A DNA stretch of 64,000 nucleotides from Comamonas testosteroni TK102 (GTDB lineage Bacteria; Pseudomonadota; Gammaproteobacteria; Burkholderiales; Burkholderiaceae_C). Below, piece after piece: positions 1 through 8,433 of this stretch. How positions within the stretch are numbered: position 1 is the first letter of the stretch; every line of letters starts with the position of its first letter. The DNA lies in assembly GCF_000739375.1 (NCBI RefSeq), contig NZ_CP006704.1, positions 2,170,001-2,234,000 on the forward strand, read 5' to 3'. Position numbers and translations under genes: made by a program. The notes under the pieces are model-generated. The model was not told the origin of the DNA, did not search any database, and worked only from the letters and a program-made list of their open reading frames with translations.

Positions 1-410
1 CCCTGAGCCTGATGGCCGTGGGTGCCACGGGCTACGGCCTGAGCCTGCGCTTTTACCTGCTGGCCCAGCGGGCCTTCGGCGCGGCGCGCACGGGGTCGGT
101 GTTTGCGTTTGCACCCTTCATCGGCGCCGCGATCGCCATGGCCCTGGGAGACCGCAGCGGCACGTGGATCATGGCGGTGGGGGGCCTGCTGATGGTGCTG
201 GGGGTAGTGCTGCACCTGGCGGAGTCGCACGGACACGAGCATGCACATGAGCGGCTGGAACACGAGCACGCACACAGCCACGGCGACGGCCACCATGACC
301 ACGCGCACGATCCCATGCCTGTAGGCACGCACAGCCATGCCCACGTACACGAGCCGATGGTGCATGTGCACCCGCATGTGCCGGATGCGCACCATCGACA
401 CGAGCACTGA
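1..410 (+). CDS. EamA/DMT-family transporter, C-terminal part with His-rich tail (5' end outside window)
   Basis: The reading frame is open from the first base, so this is the 3' end of a longer gene; the ATG at 12 is probably internal. About 75 residues form hydrophobic helices typical of the second half of an EamA-type inner-membrane permease. They are followed by about 60 residues in which His alternates with Asp, Glu and Ala, such as HGDGHHDHAHD. Such tails bind transition metals, so a role in metal export or sensing is inferred. It stands tail-to-tail with chrA, suggesting a metal-resistance cargo block. Substrate unknown. Confidence 0.6.
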   Translation, partial: LSLMAVGATGYGLSLRFYLLAQRAFGAARTGSVFAFAPFIGAAIAMALGDRSGTWIMAVGGLLMVLGVVLHLAESHGHEHAHERLEHEHAHSHGDGHHDHAHDPMPVGTHSHAHVHEPMVHVHPHVPDAHHRHEH

Positions 411-503
411 CATTTGCTCAGAATGACCTTGAACGGGCTGGATCGAAATGCGAAAGCATGTCTCGGTGCACGCTCAAGCGCCCGTTTGGCCGCCACATAG
501 GGC

Positions 504-1874
504 TCAAGCTACCAGCGGACGCGCCAAGGTGGCCGCGAGGCCGATCACTGCGCACGCACCCAGCAGTGGCATCACGCCCAGCTTGAAACGGAACAGGGCC
601 ACCGCGGCGCCCAGTGCGATCAGGGCCGAAAGCCAGTCGAATGCGCCGCTGAAGCCCTGAGGCCACAACACGTGGTACGCGAAGAACAACGCCAGGTTGA
701 GGATCACGCCCACGACGGCCGCCGTGATCGCCGACAGCGGTGCGGTGAAGCCGAGTTTGCCGTGCGTGGCCTCGATGGCCGGGCCGCCCGCCAGGATGAA
801 GACGAAGGACGGCAGGAAGGTGAAGAAGGTCACCACGGCAGCGGCCAGTGCGCCGCCGAGAAACAGCGCATCGGGGCCAAGCACCTGCTTGAGCCAGCCG
901 CCGACGAAGCCGACGAAGGCCACCACCATGATCAGCGGCCCCGGGGTGGTCTCGCCCAAGGCCAGACCGTCGATCATCTGCGCGCCCGAGAGCCACTGGT
1001 GATGCTCCACCGCGCCCTGGTACACGTAGGGCAGCACCGCGTAGGCGCCGCCGAAGGTCATCAGTGCGGCCTTGGTGAAGAACCAGCCCATCTGGGTCAG
1101 CGTGCCCTGCAGCCCCTGTACCGCGACGAGCGTACCCATCGCGAGCGCCCACAGCCCCAACCCGGCGGCGAGAACCTTGGCCAGGTGGCTGCGCGAGAAG
1201 CGCGCGTGCGCCGGCGTCGGCGTGTCGTCGTCGATCAGGGCCGGGCCATAGCCTTGCTGGGCACCGCCATGGCCGCCGCCGAGTGCGAACACGCCCGGCG
1301 CCCAACGGGCACCGAAGTAGCCGATCAACGCGGCGGCCAGGACGATTGCCGGGAAGGGTGTGCCGAAAGCGAAGATCGCAACGAAGGCCAGCGCCGCGAT
1401 GCCCCACATCCAGCCGTTCTTGAGCGCCCGGCTGCCGATGCGGTGCGCGGCATGCAGCACCAGCGCCGTGACGGCCGGCTTGATGCCGTAGAAGATGCCC
1501 GCCACCACCGGCACGTCGCCAAAGCGCAGGTAGATCCACGACAGCGCGATCAGGATGAACAGCGAGGGCAGCACGAACAGTGCGCCGGCCACGATGCCGC
1601 CCCAGGTGCGGTGCATCAGCCAGCCGATGTAGGTGGCGAGCTGCTGCGCCTCCGGGCCGGGCAGCAGCATGCAGTAGTTCAGCGCATGCAGGAAGCGCTT
1701 CTCGCTGATCCAGCGCCGCTGCTCCACCAGTTCGGTGTGCATGATCGCGATCTGCCCGGCCGGCCCGCCGAAGCTGATGAAGCCGAGCTTGAGCCAGAAC
1801 CAGAAGGCCTCCCGAAAACTCACGGGCGCGGGCGCTGCATCTTGCTGCTGCGGGCGTTGGAGAACGGCACTCAT
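504..1874 (-). CDS. chrA: Chromate efflux transporter ChrA (CHR family, two-domain)
   Basis: 456 residues, the usual length of a long-chain ChrA. Two homologous halves are visible. The first has GFISFGGPAGQIAIMH near residue 32 and a LPGPEAQQLATYIGW motif; the second has MTFGGAYAVLPYV and GETTPGPLIMVVAFVGF. Both are hallmarks of the CHR domain. About ten hydrophobic segments place it in the inner membrane, where the family exports chromate using the proton gradient. Its ATG overlaps the chrB stop (ATGA), so the two are translationally coupled in an order chrB-chrA. High confidence in family, good confidence in substrate because of the chrB neighbour. Confidence 0.9.
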   Translation of the reverse strand: MSAVLQRPQQQDAAPAPVSFREAFWFWLKLGFISFGGPAGQIAIMHTELVEQRRWISEKRFLHALNYCMLLPGPEAQQLATYIGWLMHRTWGGIVAGALFVLPSLFILIALSWIYLRFGDVPVVAGIFYGIKPAVTALVLHAAHRIGSRALKNGWMWGIAALAFVAIFAFGTPFPAIVLAAALIGYFGARWAPGVFALGGGHGGAQQGYGPALIDDDTPTPAHARFSRSHLAKVLAAGLGLWALAMGTLVAVQGLQGTLTQMGWFFTKAALMTFGGAYAVLPYVYQGAVEHHQWLSGAQMIDGLALGETTPGPLIMVVAFVGFVGGWLKQVLGPDALFLGGALAAAVVTFFTFLPSFVFILAGGPAIEATHGKLGFTAPLSAITAAVVGVILNLALFFAYHVLWPQGFSGAFDWLSALIALGAAVALFRFKLGVMPLLGACAVIGLAATLARPLVA

Positions 1875-2818
1875 GAAGAGGCTCCCGGCGCCGCGTAGAG
1901 CGCATCGAAGACCGCGGATGCGGCGAGGACCAGTCGATCGTCGTCGGCATGCACTTCGCGCAGGCCGTCGAGCACGGCTTCCAGCCCAGCCGCTTCGGCC
2001 ACAGGAATGCCGCCGACGTCGAGGTAATGCACGGCCCCGGCGATGCGCTGCAGCTTCGGATCAGCGTCCAGGCCGAAGCTCGCGGCCATCACCTCGAAGG
2101 TCACGCGTGCGCCGACGTGGGTGAAGCGGGCGCCGTCGTAGTCGAAGCCGATGACGCCGCGCGGCGCCTTCCTGGCATCGCTCAGCCAGGTGAACTTGGC
2201 CTTGGGATCGATGAAGCGCCGGACCAGCCAGGCGCAGGCCAGCCGGTCCACCCAGGGCCTTGCCCGGGTCGCCCAGGCCTTGCCTTTGAACTTGGCGGGG
2301 TCGAGCCGCTCGATGCCATCGTCGGCGCGCGGCTGTGGCTCGCCCTTGGAGAAATGGTTGTCGAAAGCGCGCCGCAGCGCCAGGAGGTCCGAGTCGGCCT
2401 GCTGCGCGGCGGGGCCGGGGTAGTAGTCGATGCGTCGCAGCGTCTGCAGGGCATCCGCCACGCCGCGCAGGCGGCGCCGTGTCTCGGTTTCGCCCAGCTT
2501 CTCGAGTTCGGCCTGGAGCGCTGTGGCAGTGTCGCGCCATTGCGCGTAGGCCTCGGTCCGGTCGAACTGGGCCAGCACCTCGGCGCGTTGCGCCTCGTCG
2601 CGCGGCGACAGGATCAGGACAGAGGCCGTGCCGCCGTGCTCCCGGACCTCGGTGGCCAGGGACTCCAGCGCCGCCGCGTGTTTATCGGGCAGCAGGTAGG
2701 CGCCATCGCGCAGGGCGGCGCAGCCCAGCGCCTTGAGGGCGCGCCAGATGCGCAGGCGCACGGCGTTGGGCTGGGTGGGGAGCGTGACGATCAGGATGGA
2801 CCACATCCAATGAATCAT
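1871..2818 (-). CDS. chrB: Chromate-resistance regulator/protein ChrB
   Basis: 315 residues. The N-terminal half (ILIVTLPTQPNAVRLRIWRAL, then DGAYLLPD) is the winged-helix-like ChrB N domain. The C-terminal half (ARPWVDRLACAWLVRRFIDP, then IGFDYDGARFTHVG and CFG-like segments) is the ChrB C domain. In characterised systems ChrB senses chromate and controls the chr operon, and is needed for full resistance. First gene of a two-gene operon with chrA. Start at 2818 (MIHWMW) is used; an ATG four codons later is equally possible. The AT-rich upstream stretch is the likely promoter/operator. Confidence 0.88.
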   Translation of the reverse strand: MIHWMWSILIVTLPTQPNAVRLRIWRALKALGCAALRDGAYLLPDKHAAALESLATEVREHGGTASVLILSPRDEAQRAEVLAQFDRTEAYAQWRDTATALQAELEKLGETETRRRLRGVADALQTLRRIDYYPGPAAQQADSDLLALRRAFDNHFSKGEPQPRADDGIERLDPAKFKGKAWATRARPWVDRLACAWLVRRFIDPKAKFTWLSDARKAPRGVIGFDYDGARFTHVGARVTFEVMAASFGLDADPKLQRIAGAVHYLDVGGIPVAEAAGLEAVLDGLREVHADDDRLVLAASAVFDALYAAPGASS

Positions 2819-2865
2819 ACGCTACAGATATTGAAATATTTATCTCTAAATTTTTGGTGTAGCTG
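2819..2865 (-). promoter_or_regulatory. AT-rich promoter/operator region of chrBA
   Basis: A 45-bp stretch that is strikingly AT-rich against GC-rich surroundings lies directly before chrB. It holds overlapping palindromic runs around ATATTGAAATATTTAT, consistent with -10 elements and a ChrB operator. No transcription start can be assigned by eye. Confidence 0.4.
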
Positions 2866-2909
2866 AGTGATGGCTGGGGCACGGCAAACCGTTGATGGCG
2901 TCTCGGCGT

Positions 2910-3018
2910 ACCGCCGTCGGGCTCGCGGGCTGCGCCCCGCGCCTCGTTCCGAGTCGCGGCCATTCGGCTTTGATCCCTGACGCCTCCGGCCCTCTCGGGC
3001 CTGCGCGCTTCGCTTGCC
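2910..3018 (+). repeat. Dispersed ICE intergenic repeat, copy 1 (5' half plus end block)
   Basis: Shares with the copies at 8234 and 9482 the blocks GGGCTGCGCCCCG, GCGGCCATTCGGCTT and ATCCCT-ACGCCT, then ends in a CTGCGCGCTTCGCTTGCC block also present at 3684 and 3967. No plausible coding frame. Lies between chrB and the next gene. Confidence 0.65.
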
Positions 3019-3214
3019 AAAGGCAGGCATGTGTAGGGGGCGGGGTGTGGGCGGTCTTGCTGTTCCCTTCACCGTATCACGGCGTTCTCGCCGTCAATGA
3101 CTGCGCGTGCTTGCACGCTTGCGGCCTGGTGGCCGTCTTCGATCTTTGACCGCTTGCGCTGCGCCGTGCTGGCGACGGTTCCGGGCAATTCCGCCCGAGT
3201 AACCGGAGTTCATC

Positions 3215-3607
3215 ATGAGCGACAAATCACACGTTTCCATCGAACAGCACATTTGCCTGGTCTGCGGCGCGGCCTTCGAGACGGGCAGCATCCTGTTGGA
3301 CCGCCGCCTGCGCGCGAGCATGGAGCATCACACGAAGACGGGCTGGGGGCTGTGTCCCGAGCACCAGAAGCTGGCCGATGACGGCTTTGTCGCATTGGTC
3401 GAATGTGATCCGCAGCGCAGCGGCTCGCAGGCCGACGGGCGCATGAAGCCCGAGCAGGCGTACCGGACGGGGCGGCTGGCCCATCTGCGGCGCACAGTGT
3501 TCGCCCAGGTGTTCAATGTGCCGATCGCGGATGAGCAGGCCTGCGTGTTCGTGGAGCCTGGCGTGATCGACCACTTGCAGTCAATGACGGCGCCAGCGGC
3601 GAACTGA
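3215..3607 (+). CDS. Conserved ICE hypothetical protein with zinc-ribbon-like Cys motif
   Basis: 130 residues, no membrane segment or signal peptide. The N-terminus holds a CLVCG pair (about residues 13-17) and a later GLCPEHQ motif (about residue 46), spaced like a treble-clef or zinc-ribbon knuckle. The ATG at 3215 follows a CGGAG site. It stands alone between two copies of the dispersed repeat. I believe it is part of the conserved left block of Tn4371-type ICEs, but function is not known to me. Confidence 0.6.
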   Translation: MSDKSHVSIEQHICLVCGAAFETGSILLDRRLRASMEHHTKTGWGLCPEHQKLADDGFVALVECDPQRSGSQADGRMKPEQAYRTGRLAHLRRTVFAQVFNVPIADEQACVFVEPGVIDHLQSMTAPAAN

Positions 3608-3683
3608 TCTCGCCGTGCTGCCTTCGGTGCGTCATTCCTTCGGGAGCGACGCACTTTTTTTCTGCTACGCCTGGTGCCGGTGC

Positions 3684-3806
3684 CTTCGCGCCCCTGGCGA
3701 GGCGCTGCGCGCTTCGCTTGCCTCCAGGGGAAAGCCCTGCGGGCTATCCCCGCCGCGCAGGCTTGGCGCCCCTGAACACCGCCGACCCGGCTGCGCCGGA
3801 TCGGCC
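3684..3806 (+). repeat. Dispersed ICE intergenic repeat, copy 2 (3' half)
   Basis: Matches the second half of the copies at 8234 and 9482: CTGCGCGCTTCGCTTGCCTC, then the hairpin GGGGAAAGCCCTGCGGGCTA closed by TCCCC, then GGCGCCCCT and GGCTGCGCCGGATCGGCC. The 5' half is missing or diverged. Confidence 0.7.
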
Positions 3807-3966
3807 AGACAGCAGCCGCATCAGGCCCACGATGCCTTGCGTGTGCTCGTCCTGATTCTGTCGTTCCTTCGTCTTTGAAGTCCGGGCGTCCCCGGCCACC
3901 TGGGAGATGGCCGGTCGCGCTGTCGTGCGCGTAGCGCATCGAGCCGCCTGCGGCATCTCGCCCCCT

Positions 3967-4064
3967 GACGGGCTTCCATCGTTCCCTCGCTCCGCTCGGC
4001 TGACGCCTCCGGCCCGGCTTCCAGCTTCGGGCCTGCGCGCTTCGCTTGCCGTGCGGTCGGCATG
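3967..4064 (+). repeat. Dispersed ICE intergenic repeat, copy 3 (diverged)
   Basis: Shares TGACGCCTCCGGCCC and GGGCCTGCGCGCTTCGCTTG with copy 1, and both copies are followed within 25 bp by a GGCATGT-TAG-GGG block. The whole 3608-4383 gap shows no convincing gene and consists mostly of these two repeat copies. Confidence 0.5.
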
Positions 4065-4383
4065 TAGAGGGCCGTTGCCATGTCCAGCCGTCTTCCCTGA
4101 CCTCATCACCTTGTCCGCGACTGTAGCCCGCGCCCGTGTGCCGTCAAGGCGCGCAGGGCCGTGTCCTCGGCTGCGCCTGCGGGCCGCACCCACCCTGCGC
4201 TTGTCTCCTTGACGGCCCCCGTCCGCGCGCTCCTGACCGTCGCGGGCGATGAACTCAGGAAAGACGGTGGCAACAGGGCCAACCGGGTTCTTCGTGCCGA
4301 CCGCACCGAACAGCCGAAAGGCTGGGCTCCGAATCTAGGAATCCGGTGTGCGGTTTCTTCAACAGCCAAGTCAGGAGAAAGAC

Positions 4384-5208
4384 ATGCTTGCAACCCGTTT
4401 CGCTTCCCACTCCCCAGCATTGCGCAGCGACTACCCGCTGTCCGATGACCAGATTCGTAGGGTGGCCCCGTCCATCTTCGCGGACGCGCCACATGAAAGC
4501 CGTTCCGAGCGGTACAGCTACATCCCCACCGCAGCCGTGCTGACCGAGCTGCGCAAGGAGGGGTTTCAGCCCTTCATGGTGACGCAGACCCGCGTGCGCG
4601 ATGAAGGCAAGCGCGAACACACCAAACACATGATTCGCCTGCGCCACGCCAGCCAGATCAACGGCGCAGAGGCTAACGAAATCGTGCTGCTGAACTCGCA
4701 CGACGGCACCAGCAGCTATCAGATGCTGGCCGGAATGTTCCGTTTCGTGTGCAGCAATGGCCTTGTTTGCGGCGACACCGTGGCGGACGTGCGCGTACCC
4801 CACAAAGGCGACGTGGCCGGTTCCGTTATCGAAGGCGCTTTCGAGGTGTTGAGCGGCTTCGAGCGCGTGAAGGAATCCCGCGACCTGATGCGCGGCATCA
4901 CCTTGGACGATGGCGAATCCGAAGTGTTCGCCCGCGCCGCGCTTTCCCTCAAGTACGACGACCCGGACAAGCCCGCGCCCATCACCGAATCGCAAATCTT
5001 GATACCGCGCCGGTTCGACGACCGCCGTCCCGACCTGTGGAGCGTGTTCAACCGCACGCAGGAGAACTTGACCAAGGGCGGATTGCATGGCCGCAGCGCC
5101 AACGGACGCCGCCAGCGCACCCGCCCCGTGCAGGGCATTGATTCCGATGTGCGCCTCAATCGCGCCCTGTGGCTGCTGGCCGATGGCATGCGCCAGCTCA
5201 AGGCTTGA
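4384..5208 (+). CDS. DUF932 domain-containing protein
   Basis: 274 residues from the ATG at 4384, chosen because AGGAGAAAG precedes it closely; an in-frame ATG at 4348 lacks a site. Sequence features match the DUF932 (YfjQ/YafZ-like, phage/plasmid-related) family: YSYIPTAAVLTELRKEGFQP near the start, the MFRFVCSNGLVCGD core, then the helix-rich C-terminus ending LNRALWLLADGMRQLKA. The family is widespread on plasmids and ICEs, role unsettled. It heads the block that continues with parB. Confidence 0.8.
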   Translation: MLATRFASHSPALRSDYPLSDDQIRRVAPSIFADAPHESRSERYSYIPTAAVLTELRKEGFQPFMVTQTRVRDEGKREHTKHMIRLRHASQINGAEANEIVLLNSHDGTSSYQMLAGMFRFVCSNGLVCGDTVADVRVPHKGDVAGSVIEGAFEVLSGFERVKESRDLMRGITLDDGESEVFARAALSLKYDDPDKPAPITESQILIPRRFDDRRPDLWSVFNRTQENLTKGGLHGRSANGRRQRTRPVQGIDSDVRLNRALWLLADGMRQLKA

Positions 5209-5273
5209 GCCGTTCCCCCGCCGGAGGGGCGGTTCCCCTCCATTCCTTTGTTTCACTTGACTGGAGATACACC

Positions 5274-6410
5274 ATGAACGCCGTTACCCAAACCGAAGCC
5301 CGTGCCATCCAAGCCCCTGCGCTGGAAGCCGCCGACCCGACCAAGAACCTGATTCTGGTTCCGCTGTCGCGGCTGGTGCTGCGCCCCACGGGTCGCAATG
5401 TGCGCAAGACCCCGCACATGTCCATCCACGAACTGGCCGCGAGCATTCAGCGCGTGGGCTTGCTGCAAAATCTGATCGTGATTGCATCCGCCGATGGCGA
5501 GCATTACGAAGTCGTGGCCGGTGGCCGTCGCCTCGCAGCCCTCAAGCTGCTGGCGAAGAAACACCGCATCCCGAAGGAGTGGGCGGTGCCTTGCCTGCTG
5601 GTGGCCGATGGCACGGCCCGCACCGCCAGTCTCACCGAGAACGTGCAGCGCGAAGCCATGCACCCGGCAGACCAGTTTGAAGCCTTCGCGGCGCTGGTGG
5701 CCGAAGGCCGCCCCATCGAGGACATTGCGGCGGATTTCTCCGTCACGCCGCTGGTGGTGCAGCGCCGCTTGAAGCTGGCGAATGTTTCGCCGCGCTTGAT
5801 GGCCGACTATCGGGCCGATGCCGTGAGCCTTGACCAGTTGATGGCGCTGTCCATCACCGACGACCACGCCGCGCAGGAAAGCGCCTTCTACGACGCGCCG
5901 ACATGGCAGCGCGGCCCCTCCGCGCTGCGCGAACGCCTGACCGAGCGGGAAATCGACGCCTACCGGCATCCGCTGGTGCGCTTCGTCGGGCTGGACACCT
6001 ACGAGGCCGCAGGCGGTGGCGTGCGCCGTGACCTGTTCGCGGAAGGCGATACGGGCGTGTATCTCGCCGACGCCGCGCTGTTGGAACGGCTGGCGCAAGA
6101 CCGGCTGGCAGGCATCGCCGCCGCTGTCCGCGCCGAGGGTTGGGCATGGGTGGATGCCACGCCGGGCGTGACCCATACCGATCTGCACGCTTTTCAGCGT
6201 GCGCCGAGGGAACGGCGCGAGCCGAACAAGCGTGAGGCGCAGCGCATCGAAAAGCTGCAAGCCAAGATGCACGAACTGGCGAAGCGGTGGATGCCGCAAT
6301 GGACGCCGAGGACGAGGACAAGGCAGACGCCTTGCAGGAGGAAGGAGAAGCCTTGGGCGAGCAGTTGCAGGCAATGGAAGATGGTTTGCAAGGGTATGCC
6401 CCGAGCGTGA
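5274..6410 (+). CDS. parB: ParB/RepB/Spo0J-family partition protein, N-terminal part (gene frameshifted)
   Basis: The ATG at 5274 follows CTGGAGATACACC. The first about 335 residues form an intact ParB-type protein: LSRLVLRPTGRNVRK, then SIQRVGLLQNLIV, the nuclease-like VVAGGRRLAALKLLA, the TENVQREAMHPADQFEAFAA box and a DNA-binding region (IAADFSVTPLVVQRRLKLAN). Near 6281 the frame breaks: adding one G after GAACTGGCG restores the frame to the ORF that continues to 7336. The last about 40 residues (from KRWMPQWTPRTRT) are therefore out-of-frame sequence. The full product would be about 687 residues. DNA binding is probably kept; the C-terminal part is lost unless frameshifting or a sequencing error is involved. 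Confidence 0.8.
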   Translation: MNAVTQTEARAIQAPALEAADPTKNLILVPLSRLVLRPTGRNVRKTPHMSIHELAASIQRVGLLQNLIVIASADGEHYEVVAGGRRLAALKLLAKKHRIPKEWAVPCLLVADGTARTASLTENVQREAMHPADQFEAFAALVAEGRPIEDIAADFSVTPLVVQRRLKLANVSPRLMADYRADAVSLDQLMALSITDDHAAQESAFYDAPTWQRGPSALRERLTEREIDAYRHPLVRFVGLDTYEAAGGGVRRDLFAEGDTGVYLADAALLERLAQDRLAGIAAAVRAEGWAWVDATPGVTHTDLHAFQRAPRERREPNKREAQRIEKLQAKMHELAKRWMPQWTPRTRTRQTPCRRKEKPWASSCRQWKMVCKGMPRA

Positions 6411-7336
6411 AGGCCGCAGCCGGTGCCATCGTCACCATCGACCGCAACGGTGAGGCCGTGGTTCATCGTGGGCTGCTGCGCGAAGCGGAAGCGAAAGCAC
6501 TTCGCACGCTGGAGAAGCTGCGCCAAGGTTTCGGCAGCGTGGAAGGCGAAGCCGAGAGCGGCAACGAAACTGAGGACGACGAGCAGCCCAAGACCGCCGC
6601 CATGTCCGATCGGCTGGCGCAGCGGTTGAGCGCCCACCGTACCGCCGCGCTGCAGATCGAAGTCGCCCGGCATCCGCAAACCGCGTTGGCTGCTGTGGTG
6701 CATAGCATGGTGCAGACCGTCTTGCAGGAACGCCACTACGGCCACGGCTTACCGCTGGGAGTAAGCCTGAAAGTGCAAGACCGGCTGGAAGGCATGGCCC
6801 CGGACTGGCCGGAATCCCCTGCGGCCGTGGCGCTGCGCGAACTGCAACAGGTGGTGGGCGAAGCCTTGCCGGAGGACAGCGCCGAACTGTTCGCCGCGCT
6901 GCTGGCGAAGCCGCAAGATGAACTGGTGCGGCTGCTGGCGGTATGCGTGGCCTCCACGGTGGACGTGGTAACGCTTCGCACCACGCAGCGCCAGCCCGGC
7001 GGGGAACTGGCGCAGGCCGTGGGCTTCGACATGGCCGCATGGTGGACGCCGACCGCAGAAGGCTACTTCAAGCACGTTTCCAAGGCCGTGATTCTGGATG
7101 CCGTGGGCGAGTACGCGCCGGAGCACGTCACCCGGCTGGCGAAGTTGAAGAAGGCCGACATTGCCAGCGAGGCCGAACGGCTGGCGGATGGCACGGGCTG
7201 GATGCCCGCCATCTTCAAGGCCGAAGGCCCGCAGCAGGCAGCGCAGGAAAGCGCGCAGGAAGAAGGCCCGGAGCAGGACGCCCCGCAGGATGCCGAGGCA
7301 ATGGCGGATGAACCCGCCGTGGCGCTGGCCGCTTGA
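6287..7336 (+). pseudogene. parB: C-terminal part of the frameshifted ParB protein
   Basis: This frame continues the ParB protein after the missing base near 6281 (AEAMDAAMDAEDEDKADALQ would follow MHEL). It is acidic and coiled-coil-like at first, then largely helical, ending EAMADEPAVALAA. No ribosome-binding site precedes the ATG at 6287, so it is unlikely to be made alone. Codon use and GC content match the upstream part, which suggests a recent frameshift or a read error rather than old decay. Confidence 0.7.
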
Positions 7337-7350
7337 CCCGCGCCGAAGGC

Positions 7351-7378
7351 AAGCGCCCCGGCTTCAACCGGGGCGCTT
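7351..7378 (+). terminator. Perfect GC-rich hairpin between parB and the next gene
   Basis: AAGCGCCCCGG pairs perfectly with CCGGGGCGCTT around a six-base loop. There is no T-run, so it may be a Rho-assisted terminator, an mRNA stabiliser or a processing site. Confidence 0.5.
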
Positions 7379-7397
7379 CGCAGGAAGGAGAAGCTCC

Positions 7398-7606
7398 ATG
7401 AACCATACCACGACCCCCCCCCGCGCATGGTGGCGATCTATGGCCCCGGCACGGTGCGCGCCCGCCGCTGGCACGGCGCAGGCGACGTGCGCGGCTACCA
7501 TCCGCCTTCGGGCTGGACGGCCCGCGCTGACCTCACCGACATTCATCCCATCACGGGCCGCACCTTGCCGCGTGCCGTGTGGTGGCTCATCGAGACGAAG
7601 GAATGA
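7398..7606 (+). CDS. Small conserved ICE protein, frame interrupted at a nine-C tract
   Basis: A strong site (GGAAGGAG) precedes the ATG at 7398, giving MNHTTTPP, but a run of nine C at 7414-7422 throws this frame out. With ten (or seven) C the frame joins one that runs to 7606 and reads MVAIYGPGTVRARRWHGAGD and so on to LPRAVWWLIETKE, about 69 residues in all. Read literally, only the frame from the internal ATG at 7427 (59 residues) gives that product. The sensible protein in the second frame argues that it is the true gene. Function unknown. Confidence 0.5.
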
Positions 7607-7616
7607 CGCCGGCACT

Positions 7617-7641
7617 GGCCCCAGCGTTTCGCGCTGGGGCC
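7617..7641 (+). terminator. GC-rich hairpin after the small gene
   Basis: GGCCCCAGCG pairs with CGCTGGGGCC around TTTCG. It lies 10 bp after the stop of the small gene, so is probably its terminator. No T-run follows. Confidence 0.5.
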
Positions 7642-7656
7642 GGTGGATTCAAAAAT

Positions 7657-7682
7657 CCGGGCGCGGCAGTGGCCGCGCCCGG
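7657..7682. terminator. Perfect 11-bp hairpin between convergent genes
   Basis: CCGGGCGCGGC pairs with GCCGCGCCCGG around AGTG. Reads as a stem on both strands, fitting a bidirectional terminator between the gene ending at 7606 and the convergent one ending at 7732. Confidence 0.5.
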
Positions 7683-7709
7683 TGTTGAAGGCCAACAGCC
7701 GGTTCAGAG

Positions 7710-7731
7710 CGCCGCCGCCTTCGCGGCGGCG
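7710..7731 (-). terminator. GC-rich hairpin abutting the stop of the convergent gene
   Basis: CGCCGCCGC pairs with GCGGCGGCG around CTTC, directly after the stop codon of the minus-strand gene at 7732. It is the last of four GC-only hairpins in 380 bp. Confidence 0.45.
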
Positions 7732-8166
7732 TCAGACGATGCCGTGCTGCCTCAACAGCGCCTGTTCATCGCCTGATACCCAGCCGAATATCTTGGGTTC
7801 GCCGTCAAGCTGCTGCACGAGGTAGTGAACGTCGAAGTCGATGGACACGTCCGAGGTTGCGCCCCGGTCATAGGTCGCCGTCCAGGCGACGTGTGCAAGG
7901 CAATGGTGTTCGTCGATGGGGTCGATGCGAACACCGCGCAGAACCATATCCTTTTTGCCGAGCTGGCGGTAACGCTCGAATCCTTGGCTCATGACCTGTT
8001 TCAGTTGCTTGTCGTTCTGGCCGGCCATGACACCGGCCGGCGAGGCAGCGATGAAAGCTGTGGCATAGGACGAGGCGACTTGCTCCATGTCCGCTTCGTT
8101 TTTCAGGCCTTGGCGGAAGAAGTCCTGGTATCGCTTGAAGAACTCATGGATGAACTTTTCTTCCAT
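7732..8166 (-). CDS. Conserved ICE hypothetical protein (SnoaL/NTF2-like fold suspected)
   Basis: 144 residues from the ATG at 8166, preferred over the one at 8190 because AGGGAG sits seven bases upstream. The helical N-terminus (FIHEFFKRYQDFFRQGLKN) is followed by a strand-rich half (VLRGVRIDPID, then AHVAWTATYDR, then IDFDVHYLVQQLDGEPKIFGWVSGDEQALL). This is the helix-then-curved-sheet pattern of SnoaL/NTF2-like or DUF4440 proteins. No signal peptide. The fold call is inference, and the function is unknown. Confidence 0.6.
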   Translation of the reverse strand: MEEKFIHEFFKRYQDFFRQGLKNEADMEQVASSYATAFIAASPAGVMAGQNDKQLKQVMSQGFERYRQLGKKDMVLRGVRIDPIDEHHCLAHVAWTATYDRGATSDVSIDFDVHYLVQQLDGEPKIFGWVSGDEQALLRQHGIV

Positions 8167-8233
8167 CGGTGCTCCCTGGTTTTGGGCCATCGCTGTTCAT
8201 GCCCATCATGGTAGAGCGTGTCGGCGCAATGCG

Positions 8234-8433
8234 CCGCCGGGCTTTCGGGCTGCGCCCCGTGCCGTCTTTGCCGTCACGGCCATTCGGCTTCAATCCCTCA
8301 CGCCTTCGCGCCTGCGGCGCTGCGCACTGCGCTTGCCTCCAGGGGAAAGCCCTGCGGGCTATCCCCGCCGCGCGATGCTTGGCGCCCCTCGATGCCGCCG
8401 AACCGGCTGCGCCGGATCGGCCCGGCCAGCGCC
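8234..8433 (+). repeat. Dispersed ICE intergenic repeat, copy 4 (full length)
   Basis: About 200 bp nearly identical to 9482-9683. It begins GCCGGGCTTTCGGGCTGCGC and ends GCCGGATCGGCCCGGCCAGC. It contains a 25-nt hairpin (GGGGA-A-AGCCC-TGC-GGGCT-A-TCCCC). The 8191-9003 gap otherwise shows only spurious reading frames. Confidence 0.8.

Noticed and set aside
418..1950. 510-codon minus-strand frame overlapping chrA in another frame
   Set aside because: Arg/Ala/Gly-rich low-complexity product typical of the shadow of a GC-rich gene; chrA in the proper frame explains the region.
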